Origin: Macrosoma leucophasiata
Taxonomy: Eukaryota > Arthropoda > Insecta > Lepidoptera > Hedylidae
NCBI GenBank assembly: GCA_036365455.1
Contig: JAWQUS010000008.1
Location: forward strand, 20,691,501-20,755,500
Direction: 5' to 3'
DNA length: 64,000 nucleotides
A program made the position numbers and the translations under genes. The notes beneath the pieces were generated by a model. The model searched no databases. It was not told the origin of the DNA and saw only the letters and a list, made by a program, of their open reading frames with translations. This document shows positions 1 through 10,900 of the stretch, piece after piece. Position 1 is the first letter of the stretch; every line of letters starts with the position of its first letter.

Positions 1-498
1 AAAAAAATGTAGTAATAGATAAGAGTGTTTTTATAATTAAGTTTGTTTTTTGTTAATGTTTTTTTAATAAGAAATGTAAAACTCTTTTTTTTATTTATTA
101 AATAAAACGAAAAATTAAAAAATATCCGCGCGTAACATGTAGGGGTGGTACCCTAAATATTTTTATTTCATGGATTATTCTACCACTTTGTCGGCGTGAT
201 TAAGGTATAGGTATACTTGTGCCAAATCCTCTAGTATACCAATAGCTTTTGCGCTAAACCGCGGACGGACAGACAGACAGATAGACATGGCGAAACTATA
301 AGGGTTCCTAAGGGGTTGCTTACTATGAAACCCCAAAAAAACGGTAAAGCATTTTTTAAACGATTTAGGTAATGCATGCCATATAAGTTTTTTGTTATGG
401 TGCCTTAATTTATTTCAATTATTAATAATATAGCCTATGTCAGCGTAACCTTCACATCATAGAATACATTTAAGCATAATATGTCATCAAACATCAAT
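1..498. other. AT-rich non-genic sequence
   Basis: No coding or RNA feature is seen. Positions about 258-330 hold a GACAGACAGACAGATAGAC run followed by a degenerate TAAGGGTTCC motif, which is the reverse complement of the motif at 33,700-33,790 and is a typical remnant of a dispersed repeat. Confidence 0.5.
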
Positions 499-540
499 GA
501 GATAAAATATTTTTATTTTGAAAAATGGAAAGAAAAACTT

Positions 541-616
541 GACTTCAGGCGAGACTCGAACTCGCGGCCTACTGGGAATCTAGTCCAGCCGCTCTTCCAA
601 TTGAGCTACTGAAGTC
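541..616 (-). pseudogene. tRNA-like sequence (left arm)
   Basis: Read on the minus strand, an 8-bp acceptor stem (GACTTCAG with CTGAAGTC), a D arm AGCTCAATTGGAAGAGC and a perfect T arm (GCGAG, loop TTCGAGT, CTCGC) are visible. The anticodon arm is imperfect (CTGG with CCAG, 9-nt loop ACTAGATTC), so this is a tRNA-derived promoter or head rather than a working tRNA gene. The loop contains CTA, which would be an amber anticodon if it folded normally. Confidence 0.7.
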
Positions 617-899
617 CTGCCCGATATGTCAAATCTGTCCTTCACATTTATTGCATTGCTTTTATGGTAAATATATGTGAAATATATTTTCAAAATAAAA
701 ATATATTTCACAAGCATATGTTAATGCGAAATAATATAAAACAATTATTAAGGGTAAAACCGACTTCTTTACGATATTCAATACACTGCAAAGTCTATTA
801 AATCGGTTGCCTAACTAGCATAGTTTGTAATAGATGGCGCTGCTGCTACCATAAAAGCAATGCAATAAATGTGAAGGAAAGATTTGACATATCGGGCAG

Positions 900-972
900 G
901 ACTTCAGTAGCTCAATTGGAAGAGCGGCTGGACTAGATTCCCAGGCCGCGAGTTCGAGTCTCGCCTGAAGTC
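900..972 (+). pseudogene. tRNA-like sequence (right arm)
   Basis: This is the inverted partner of the tRNA-like sequence in the left arm, with ACT/AGT missing from the variable region. The acceptor stem, D arm and T arm (internal RNA polymerase III A and B box-like motifs) are retained. Confidence 0.7.
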
Positions 973-1012
973 AAGTTTTTCTTTCCATTTTTCAAAATAG
1001 AGATAAAATATT

Positions 1013-2433
1013 GTGATAAATGAATGAAGTTCCATATTTCACTTGCAAAAGTAAAATATCTAAGTAACCAAAACTCTGGACCAGCATAATGATAATAGTA
1101 CGGGTTATTACTAACAAGCTGATTTTTCGTGAGTAGCTTCTTTTCTACTAGACGTACAACTTTTTGCCTCACAACAATTTTGGTAAATGCTAGCTAATAG
1201 GAGTAGCAGGAATGAAAAATGTTGATTTGACGAATTAAAAATAAATATTATTGATCAATAATATTTCTCAAGATGATAAACCGAGAAAATATTTGTCCAA
1301 CCTACAAAATTGATGGTTTCATCAAAGGAGAAAGCCTTCCCCAACAAGTATTATTAAGGTCATGAAAAATAATTAGTAACCAGCAGATATTTTTTCTTTT
1401 AGTTGATTAATATCTATATAATTTAACAGCGTCCTGCGCCCAAAAGTTTTCAATACCACAAGATTTAAATTAGTAACTGTTAGACAAAATATCACGCGAT
1501 AGGTTAGCACCTTTTTGATCCAAATAAAACCATGTCCTACAAAAAACAGGAAATGTTTTTCCTATTCGTGAACCCGTGTGAAACCGTGGGGGCTAGTTTA
1601 ATAAAATTATACTTATGATAAAGTTATTGTGATGTATCCTGAATATACATAATATCTATAAGGTATGTTTTAATCCGGCTTTTTTTAATTTGAATATCGG
1701 GCCTGCTACTTTAGAGATAGTAGGTAAGACTTAGCGACTTGCCCTTTTGTCGGAGTTGTTTCTTGAATATCACTTTCGTTTCAGTAACTTCTGAAAGTTG
1801 GGCACAAATCATTTTTATAAGTTTGAAACTTTGAGTAGGTACTTGTAAATAACTCGTTCATACTCTAAAGTTCGGAGTCAATTAAACATAATAACATAGT
1901 ATGTTTTCAGGTTTTGACAAGACTACACTCATTGACTACAGACTACACTCATTGACATATAACAGTTTTATTGTATTTATTTCGCGTATAAATATTAAAC
2001 AAATAAATTGAACTATGCTAAAAAATAGTTTTATTTCAAATCTTCATAATATAATTATAATAAGTAGACAAAACGACATGAGTGCATAAGTATTTAAAAT
2101 TTAAACTGAGCCATTGTAAGTGTGCCTGTAAAATTTTAAACGTCTAGTAAGGCATACTTAAGTCACAAAAAACATGTTCATTGTAATCTTTGTAGTGTGT
2201 GTAATGTTTATTGACTTATACAACACTCTTGGTCTGTTATGGATTTGTTCTCATTTGAATATAACAAATTATTATTGTTTACTCGTTGACTTAATATGTA
2301 CTAAAGTATTAGACAATCAACTAATGCAGTCAAACCAATAATTCCAAGAATATCATTAAAATATCTAGAAAATGAATATTATGATATTTGAATAAGCAAG
2401 ATTTTTATGTTTTATCTTTAGGTTTTTTTTATA
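1013..2433. other. non-genic stretch
   Basis: AT-rich with no convincing gene. Positions about 1,965-2,040 resemble both arms of the hairpin at 31,567-31,678 (shared TTTATTTCGCGTATA and AAATAGTTTTATTTCAA words), so this is probably a decayed copy of that element. Confidence 0.4.
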
Positions 2434-2707
2434 TTATGGAAGTGGCAAACAAGCATGCAGTTCACATTGATGTTAAGTGATGACTGCAGCCTATAGACAC
2501 CCACACAAATACCGAAGTCAAAATGCAGATGCGTTACCACTCCTGAGGCCTAAGGTGTTATGCCTCTGTGCCGGAATTTACAGGGCCGTACATTACCACC
2601 TTACCGGAACACGATAGTGCTGAACACTACCATTTAGCGGCAAGTATATTAGGTAATGCGGTGGTGCCTACGCCCGCGAGCTCCGTCACTGGAGCTCTAC
2701 CACCAGT
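2434..2707 (-). repeat. SINE-like repeat, family M copy (near full length)
   Basis: This is one of about 14 copies in the window of a repeat of about 275 bp that reads, on its forward strand, from ACTGGTGGTAGAGCTCCAGT to a tail like TGCTTGTTTGCCACTTCCAT. It is best matched by the copies at 23,513 and 62,874. No tRNA head is obvious, so the class (SINE or LINE 3' end) is uncertain. Confidence 0.75.
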
Positions 2708-2804
2708 AAAAACGTTGACTTAATTTTATTTTATAAAGTGTCTTGGCGTCTTAATGACGGCATGTGGTATGGATTAAGAATTGACATAGTAGGTCAGATG
2801 CTTA

Positions 2805-3407
2805 AACAACGTGTAACAGGATTAAATGTATTTTGTAATGTTTTCATAATTAAATAATAAAAAAAAAATGTACAGCCCGAAACTAGTTTGTTCAGAATCG
2901 ATAACCGAATCGATTTCAGGCATTTTTAATCTATGTAATATTTTGTCCCAAAATTAATTACAATAAAGACAATTATGGTCATCCATTTGGTGAACAGTCA
3001 ATACACAAACGAAAATGAGACTAACGTCTATTCAAAATAAATTGTTAGTCTCAACAAGTTTATTAGAACTCGTTAAGATGTGCATTTTATTTTAATAATA
3101 ATTTAAGAAATAAAATAGTGATCTTATTACTAGTGTGTGTTAAATAGGGGTACGCAGGTTACGCTACATCACATTGCAACACTGTGCGTGTGTGAGCAGG
3201 TTTGTGTTATATGTGCGGCCGTAGGTAGAGGTAGGATATGTAGGGTGTGCCTACTGTTCGTGCAAATTGAGGACAAGTTATTTCTTAAATAAATAATGTT
3301 AAATACACAAAAATGTAATTTCAGTTAATGTACTCGTATTATGATTATAACTCGATTTCATAATCGAAGTGTTCGAGAGTGTGCGTTATTCCAGTTACAC
3401 CTTGTAT
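2805..3407 (+). mobile_element. non-autonomous TIR element, family A copy 1
   Basis: Homologous along its length to 27,745-28,249 (inverted) and 50,648-51,214. The ends are imperfect inverted repeats of the form TATACAACRTGTAACRGRA. No transposase ORF is seen. Shared inner words include GTGCGGCCGTAGGTAGAGGT and AACGAAAATGAGACTAACGT. Confidence 0.7.
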
Positions 3408-3689
3408 GAGAAGATATACCTCAAGTTCAAGTGGTAGAGTTTCAACAATGGAGTTACTTTTCAACACCTACTACCTTCACATTACGTAATTTATGTAACG
3501 CTAAATAATAGTATATTAATAATGGTATATAATTATATCATCGTCATCTTGCGGTTTGGTGGTAGTGTATCTCCGTATGATGGTGGTACTCCAAATGTTC
3601 GACTTCGGATGTATATTTTTTTTATTTCATAATAATTTAATTATTTAGGTTTATTTTTTTGATGTCTGAAGGTTGACAGACAAGCAAAC

Positions 3690-4320
3690 GGGCCACCTGA
3701 TGGAAAGTGGTCACCTTCGCCTATGAAAATTTGCAACACCAGGAGAGTTGCCAACGCGTTTTTCTGCTTGAGTGCGAGGCGTTATCGTTACTGAAGGACT
3801 CTTTTGACGCCATTTTTGAAGAACCCCATATTGGGAGAAGTTCGTTCCACAATTTACACGTTCTGGGCAAAAACGAACGTGAGAACCGCACCGTTGAGCA
3901 TTGCTAGGTGTCCAGTCGGTGAGGGTGGAACTTCTCTCTTCCGCGGGTAGTACGCTGTAGGAAAAGAGGCGGTGGCACCATGTCAAACAGTTCAGCAGAG
4001 CACTCACCATAGTAGAGACGGTACAACACGCACAGACTCCCAATGTCTCTGCGCAGGCTCAGATGTTCGAGTCTGTCTGTAAGTCCTGAATCGTTAACGT
4101 CCTGAGTCAAGTGGACCAAGCTGGTATTTGGGCGCTCCCGCCCACAAATGAGAGCAGTATTCCAGATGGAGCCGCACTTGGGCCTTGTTAAGCTGTAGTA
4201 GCTGCCCCGAAGTGAAATACTGCCTCGCTTTGTTAAGCACCCCTAGCTTTTTGGATGCCAACTTGGTCTTACACTCAATCTGACTCCCGAATTGCACTTC
4301 GTTTGATATGTCAACGCCCG
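3690..4320 (-). pseudogene. non-LTR retrotransposon (LINE) C-terminal fragment
   Basis: On the minus strand, pieces in shifting frames read like the C-terminal region after a LINE reverse transcriptase: LGVLNKARQYFTSGQLLQLN and LHLEYCSHLWAGAPKYQL (4,094-4,297), then LTDRLEHLSLRRDIGSLCVL (3,904-4,119), then SFLPRTCKLWNELLP (about 3,830-3,900). Frame changes between the pieces show it is dead. A short duplicate of positions about 3,758-3,792 recurs at about 4,668-4,700. Confidence 0.65.
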
Positions 4321-4329
4321 TTCTGTTTT

Positions 4330-5820
4330 TAGTAGTGTAGTTGTGTTATAGAGAGATACAACGTCTGTGAAAATTTCAATTGTCTAGCTATCTCTGTTCA
4401 TGAGATACAGGCTGGTGGTACAATTTTTAAATATTCAATACATTATTTTTCAAAGAACAATAGACATAAAGAACAGTATCAATCACAAAGAACAATCAAA
4501 TCTTTTGTAGTACCCTGTGTTCATAATCTGCACCCGCAAAAACTGCTAAATGAATACCGAAGTTCATACGTAACGACTGCATGATAAAAATTGAAGTAGG
4601 TATTTTAATTGTGAAACTTTCCGTTTGAGTTACATTTTGTGTTGTGATGTAAAATTTCGTCAGCCTATTTTTCTGCTCGAGTGCGAGGCGTTATCGTTAC
4701 ATACTAGCGGCCCGCCCCGACTTCTCACGGGTTCAATGTTACCTACATTAATCTACTAATAGGTTAGGTACTAATGTATAGAGTTGCGAAAGCGGTCTGC
4801 TGTATCTGTATTGTACATCCTATTTACCTCAAATGCACAACCTTAGAGGTGGGATCTCGCAAATTTCGAGTAGGTAAAAATAAAAATATTTTTTTTTTTA
4901 AATAAAATAGTGATATTAAATTTAAATTATTGATTTCTACATTAAAAGATTCACTTTTCAAAACGTTATTTATTTGTATAGAGTATAGATGTATAGATTT
5001 ATTATGGAAGGTAATATACAAAATAAGACCTAAAAATTGTGTGAAAATCTTAAACGTCTACTTGCTGCCCTTATTATCGATCAATATACGAAATAAATAC
5101 ACCTTTATTGTATGCCCCCTTGGACCCCTTAACATTTTCTTGTTTTTAGTAATTAATTTTGTCTATAAAGCGGTAACAGAAATATATAATTTGTGAATAT
5201 GTTAGCTTTCTAGCTATCACTATTTATGAGATACAGCCTGGTGACAGACAGACGGACGGACGGACAGACAGATAGACAGCGGTGGATTAGTTAGTTATTT
5301 GGGTTCGGTATCGATCTAGTAACATCCCCTGGTATTTATTTTTTCAATATTTTTAATGTACAGAATTCACACTTTACAGTTTTATTATAAGTATAGATAA
5401 AAAATATTATAAAAAAACCAAAATCGTAAAATAAGTCTAGCTGTTCATTTGTTAGGTAGGGTAGCGTAGCCTTCAGGGTACGGTAGGCTAGGGAATGGTA
5501 GGATTGTGTAGAGTAGAATTATGTAGTATAAAGTAGGCTATAGCAGGCAAAGCCTAACGAAACTGTAGGTATGTTTGGTGTGTTTGTGTGAATAAACATA
5601 CCAGGTTATTTCAAATCGAAATAATCTAATGTAACTTGATCCTCGATTCGCTAAATTGAACCCTAATCGATATTACCTATCAAACTCGAACGAAGCTGTT
5701 TTCTCGCATGCTGCTGTAGATGGCTTATAAGTAATAAGTATATAGCTATTATAAAATTTATTTTAGAATTTAATATACGTTAAAATATGATATAAACTTT
5801 GTAGTAATATATTTTATTTT
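4330..5820. other. non-genic stretch
   Basis: No gene recognised. It includes a (GACA/GACG)n tract at about 5,240-5,280 and low-complexity GTAGG-rich sequence at 5,450-5,560. Confidence 0.4.
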
Positions 5821-5833
5821 TAAAGAAAAATTT

Positions 5834-5909
5834 GACTTCAGGCGAGACTCGAACTCGCGACCTACGGGGAATCTAGTCCAGCCGCTCTTCCAATTGAGCT
5901 ACTGAAGCC
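5834..5909 (-). pseudogene. tRNA-like sequence, solo copy of the fold-back family
   Basis: Nearly identical to the tRNA-like arms at 541-616 and 900-972 (three or four substitutions), and flanked by the same AAAGAAAAA and TGCCCGATTTGTCAAATC sequence. It is followed by GCGAAATAATATAAAA and a long A run (5,940-5,968), matching the interior of the 512-999 element. The inverted partner arm is absent. Confidence 0.7.
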
Positions 5910-6192
5910 CTGCCCGATTTGTCAAATCTTATATATCTGCGAAATAATATAAAAAAAAAAAAAAAAAAACTTTGCAGTAATGTTAGTTATGTTGATAAAG
6001 CCGTGTTTTAACTAGCACGGAAGCGTAACAACTTAACCCTCAGAGAAGACAACGCATCTGCATTTTTTACTTTATTGTTTTCTGAGGCTATCGTTTTCTT
6101 CTTTTATAGGCTGCAGTTCGTAGGTAGGTATACCAACAACATGAAATTCATGTTTGTTTTACCACTATTACCTAATCTATGAAAAATGTATG

Positions 6193-6520
6193 TATGTATC
6201 TTCACGCCAGGTCCCTAACGGGGTAGGCAGAGAGTGTAAAGCGCCAGATATCTCGCGGTCGGTCCTGACATAGGTACCTCTCGTGCCTCATCTACTTTCA
6301 TCATTCTCTTCATAGGTACATGCACGCCGATTCCTAAGACTTTTGACCGCACTATCTGATAGAACTCGACCTATTTGGTCATGGTAAGTCAGACAAGTCA
6401 GTCTTGGTCTTCCTAGGCCTCTGCAACCATCCACATTCGCATTGTAGGTATATCTGTTTAGTCATTCGCTCATTCTACATTCTTTGTATATGCCCGAACC
6501 ATCGGAGCATACCTTTTTTC
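6193..6520 (-). pseudogene. RTE-like LINE 3' fragment, copy 3
   Basis: Colinear with 20,872-21,170 (the same minus-strand C-terminal coding end). It carries several small indels, including three 4-bp insertions that turn TA into TAGGTA (near 6,270, 6,315 and 6,446). No open frame remains. Confidence 0.75.
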
Positions 6521-6689
6521 ATTTGAAAAATGTATTTTTTTAAATAGTCATTAACGCAAAAATCGAATAAGTAGTTCAGTCACCGATTATGTAAAATTAT
6601 ACTAAATTTCCCTATCTCATATCCAAATGTTTAATTTTCTCGATACCTACGCTCAAGTCGCTGATCCCGACACAACCTAAAGGAGCGCC

Positions 6690-6905
6690 TACATCGATTA
6701 AACGTCGGCAGGGTTGTTTTACGCCGACATTTTGTTCCCTGGTTTGATCGTGACGCGACCCGTGTGACCCGGACACGCCCCTCCCACTGGGCGGGCCCCA
6801 AGCCTATCTAAGAAGCGTGCCGAGACGTTATACTTTCGCCGCGCCATTCTCAGCTATGTAAACGGTGGCTTAGCCATGCCTCGCACCTTTGTCCTGTAGC
6901 TCAAT
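6690..6905. promoter_or_regulatory. GC-rich island of unknown role
   Basis: A local rise in GC inside AT-rich DNA, with CpGs, a GGGCGGGCC/CGCCCC pair near 6,775-6,795 and a GTCGGC/GCCGAC inverted repeat near 6,704-6,728. It lies about 5.8 kb upstream of the first recognised Lmx1 exon, so it could be a distal promoter or enhancer. No repeat match in the window and no splice-consistent coding exon was found. Low confidence. Confidence 0.25.
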
Positions 6906-8527
6906 ATAGCAAGCTGTAATATTACCCGATTTGCTCCTTGAATAGCTCAGTTTTTTAAGCAAAAAAATAAAGCACATTGTTTTTTGTAAAAAAATTATAA
7001 AGTACATTTTTTTAGGTTTAAGTAAAAGTTGAAAAATGTCGATCTTCATCCTGAAAACTAATACTGTTTTTTTTTTTCGAATTATAGTACAGTAATTGGC
7101 AACATATTTATTTTATATTTAATTAAACTTATGCATTTTCTAAAACGTCTCCTTTAAAAGACCTAAAAAAGTAGTGGTCAAGAACACAGAACGAACGGAA
7201 TACGATATTATATTGACAACAAATTAAAAAGAATACGTTTGTCACGCACGCACGACGCACAACATAGTATTTTTAATAAAGTTGGATTATACACAATGAC
7301 AATTTTGCTGTCATATCATAGACAAAAAGTTTTGTGATACCTGCTTCTGGGTTTTCCTTCTGTCTAATGCTAAAAAAATTAACTTTAAGTATATCATTTT
7401 CGGAGTTATTTATGTGTTTCTAGTCATAACTACAAGTTTGTAACATTGAATTTAGCACCTGAATTTCATGGGTGCCGAATTACAACGACTATGGCTACTT
7501 GAGGTAGCTTCGGTCTCTTTCCTACTGGCTCCCATTCGTATGTTCCCTCGAATTTTACGCTCTCCGCTTCGAACTCTCGAACAGGCTTCTCGCTTATAAC
7601 CGACTGGTTATTGTTTCACTCTGAATATTTAGGTAATAATTAAATGTTAAACACGTTATCCCGTCACATTCGACGCTTCTTTACTGGTGCTACCTTGTAT
7701 TCGACAATACAATCTTGATAGATTTTTCAAATTATTAAAATTAATTTTATTTTATACACAATAATTACTATACCTAGGTAGACAATGTTTTCATATATTT
7801 TAAATATAGATAGTTAGGTCTTAGAACTGGTTATTAAGAATGAGTACTGAAATGTAAGCAGCAATAGGCTGACCGGTATAATAATAATAAATTAAATAAG
7901 AAATATATTAATGCAGTTGTATTTCTCAGGGAGGATTCAGGAATAAATAATAATAAAAATCACCGATTAATGTAATAAATAAATTTAAAAAGACATTTAT
8001 TTTTTTAACTGTATTTTGAATTCCCTAAAACGAGCGTCATGGTCTTTGACCAAGCACTTTAAATGGAGAATCATACAGGTTGTAAACAAACGACATGACA
8101 CTTCGATGTCATCTTTACAGTGTTGATTACAGCTACTAATGACGTTAAATATTATCACAAATAAGTTAAAAGTCAGATTTTAGTCATTTTTTAAATTGAT
8201 ATTGATTTTCTTTGTCGAATAATATTATAAATATTTGAACGGTTTACTGAGACAATTTTGAAGGACTTAAGGCTTGTTTAAAAAAACTCAACTAGCCTAT
8301 TACCTTAGTATGTATGCAACTTCTATATATATTATAACTGGTAGGTACACGAGATAAGGCAAAAATGAGTAATAAGAAAATATTATGATCGAAGTCAAAG
8401 TTATAAATTTAATTATCTTAACTAGTTCGGGAATCTATGGAGTCATTGTGTCAATTGATGTAAAATGTTTTTTGTCAATAAATAAATAAAAACTATCTTC
8501 TCTTATTTACAAAAAAAAAATAATATT
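6906..8527. other. non-genic stretch
   Basis: AT-rich and without recognisable genes or repeats. A 50-bp piece of the RTE-like 3' end follows at 8,528-8,582 (GTAGGCAGAGA word). Confidence 0.35.
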
Positions 8528-8967
8528 ACTCATCTTCATGCCAAGGAGTAGGCAGAGAACGTGAAGCGCCACATCCCTTACAAAGCCTAAATATTTTGTG
8601 ACATCTAAAATTTCTATAATTTATTATTAGCAGTAAGAAATATAAGAAATTGATTATTTCAGTTAAGATAGGTAACTAAAATACCTTCAGGGGTGAGCAT
8701 AGCAACCCTCCACTCTCGACCCTCCCTATATTAAACTGTCGAAGTACAGCCGGGGTATCCGCACCCTATTTCGCTAGCAAATATAAAACATTTCTATATC
8801 TACACTACCTAGCGCTGAAAACGCAATTCCGTAGCTAAGCAATGTTACAATATAAAGAAGGGAAATTAAAAAAAAATTGAAGAAGCACCTATTTGGCTTT
8901 TATTTGTTTACCGAAACTCGAAATTACAATACATACTTATAATCAAAAAATAAAGTAATTTAATAGT

Positions 8968-9160
8968 GATGGTGCAGTTCCAATATCGGAACTCGAGGGC
9001 GTAGATATCCTCGCATTGCTTAGAAATAGTAGTGTTTGGCATTATTCTGTTAGATGGTAATATATGGGCTCGTAATAATTAGCATAAAGGCAAAATAATT
9101 TAGGCCTCAGCGGTCAGGTATGGCAACACAATTTGTGTAAATGTCTATTGACTGAAGTCA
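8968..9160 (+). repeat. family M repeat, degenerate
   Basis: A diverged family M copy recognisable by the ordered words GGTGCAGTTCC, ACTCGAGGGCGTAG, TTAGATGGTAATATATGG and TTAGGCCTCAG. The 3' end is lost. Confidence 0.6.
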
Positions 9161-9164
9161 GAAT

Positions 9165-9470
9165 CAGAAATTTATTTATTCATCTAAGGTGACAGGCACC
9201 TTTTATGACACGTCAAAAACGAACAAAATAAGTTAAAGTGTATCAATTGATATATATACATGTCAATAAACAAGTTAAAAAAATATATAGTTAAGAATAT
9301 CACTAAGATAAAATTAAATATAATAAACTAATGTAAGTAAGCATATCAGTAATATGTCTAATTTCTCCTTTTATAAACTGATAACAAAGAGTAATGAGAA
9401 AAGAAAAGAGTCATCTGAGAATCTGAGAAAAACCTACCAAAAAAACTCAGTCGGCTCTTTTAAAATAAAC
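9165..9470 (-). repeat. possible LINE 3' region
   Basis: Begins with a TTTATTTATTCATCTAAGGTGACAGGCACC-type terminus (a minus-strand A-rich tail next to it) of the kind seen at LINE 3' ends in Lepidoptera. No coding match is seen. Confidence 0.3.
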
Positions 9471-9658
9471 TTGTTGATTTATGTCTGACAGATAATTAAT
9501 AACTGATGTATAACTGATGTTTAATGATAGTAACTATGACTTGTATGACAATCACTCTACACCATATTGCCACAGTCTAAAGAAAACGAACATGTTAATT
9601 ATATTGCGATGCCCCAAAGAAGGGTTCCATGTACTTGACTTAATATGTATAAAATAAG

Positions 9659-10700
9659 ATCCTTATGATTAAATGTCCTATCGTGTTCGATAACTCAATG
9701 ATTCCATACTCTGATTGCGTTAAAAACTTAAGGTTATACGTTGATTCAACCTTAAATTGGAAAAAACAGGTTTCATCAATCAGTCAACGCACCACTGCAA
9801 CCCTGCGATCCCTCTACAGGTTCAGAAATTTCCTACCATCCAGTACTAAATCTCTTCTTGTACAATCTACCATAATTCCCACCATTGACTATGCGGACGT
9901 TTGTTACTCGGACATCTCCCAAGAACTTTCAAACAAATTGGAAATTCGATGTGCATTCGGTTCATTTTCGGGTTACGAAAATTTGACCACATATCCTCTT
10001 TTCATTCCCATCTTAACTGGCTTTCTATCCCGCAGAGAAGATCGGTAAGGATGCTCTGTTTACTTTTCTCTATCATTAACGATCCTTGTTCTCCCACGTA
10101 TCTTAAATGTAAATTCGACTTTCTGGGCCATCCTCTTAGCCGTTTATCGGAACACTTAATTCTGAAAATACCTCCTCACCAGACCGGCTTCATGGGCAAC
10201 TCTTTCGCTGTTACATCCATTAAACTTTGGAACACGCTGCCCCTGGAAATTCGGAAATCACTCAGCAAATTCACATTCAAGCGGAAATTACGTGATCACT
10301 TCCTGAGGTTATCATCGCAACTTTCTTGTCAGTAACTTGTCGTCGTTTACTTTATTTTTATCTTGTTTTCTTTGTATTTATATATTGAGGTATATTTATC
10401 CTATATATCTACTTTTATAGTGGATATATATATATATATTTATATTTATGTCTATAAGTATGCTTAATAATTTAATTGTATTTATACCGACTTGTATTAT
10501 TTTATGTGTATAGTATGTACTTTTTATGTATCTTATTTAATATATTATTCATATACTTACTCTTTTTTTTCTCTCTCTCTCAAATTGCACCTTCCACAAT
10601 TCTGTTTTACTACCCAAAGGTTGGATGTTAGAGAATGCCTAGTGGCATTAAGCCCGCCTTATGTACCAGGTGCATTAAAGCATAAATAAATAAATAATAA
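9659..10700 (+). pseudogene. LINE 3' half, frameshifted (CR1/Jockey-like)
   Basis: The first frame (from 9,665) reads VKNLRLYVDSTLNWKKQV, RTTATLRSLYRFRNFLPSST and IDYADVCYSDISQELSNKLE. The second frame (from 9,901) continues with CIRFIFGLRKFDHISSFHSH, LWNTLPLEIRKSLSKFTFKR and LRDHFLRL. This order is typical of the region just C-terminal to a LINE reverse transcriptase. One frameshift near 9,945 joins the two. It ends with a non-coding 3' part (GCCCGCCTTATGTACCAGGTG) and a TAAA-rich tail at 10,680-10,700. Related 3' sequence occurs inverted at 23,830-23,890. Confidence 0.75.
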
Positions 10701-10900
10701 ATGCTGGCAATAAATAAATTGAATTGAATTGTTTTGAAAAATATGATCTCAGTCATCACTCACCATCCATGTGAGGTAGGTAGAAGCTTGTTTCCCAATC
10801 ATCATTAAATAAATAAAAACTTATTTAATGTTCATTTCAAAGTATGCCTTTATTTTTCATTTTATTTCACTGTATTTGTTTCACTCGGGACTTAGTTTTT

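Larger units (their letters stand above)
512..999. mobile_element. fold-back element with tRNA-like arms and 13-bp TSD
   Basis: A 488-bp element. The left arm (514-669) and right arm (about 847-999) are inverted copies of about 153 bp that differ by a 3-nt deletion and roughly one substitution. Each arm carries a tRNA-like sequence followed by a conserved stretch containing TGCCCGATATGTCAAAT. The 13-bp direct repeat GAGATAAAATATT flanks it at 499-511 and 1000-1012. The central 177 bp is AT-rich and contains a second inverted repeat around 676-712. A TSD of this length is more usual for LINE-driven (SINE-type) insertion than for a TA- or 8-bp-targeting DNA transposon, yet the long inverted arms are MITE-like. 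The family name is unknown to me. Confidence 0.8.

Noticed and set aside
541..616. Functional amber suppressor tRNA gene
   Set aside because: The anticodon stem is short and mismatched, and the sequence is embedded in repeat arms with copies elsewhere.
3707..4043. Two overlapping ORFs on opposite strands as host genes
   Set aside because: The region reads as a frameshifted LINE C-terminus on the minus strand; the plus-strand frame is its shadow.
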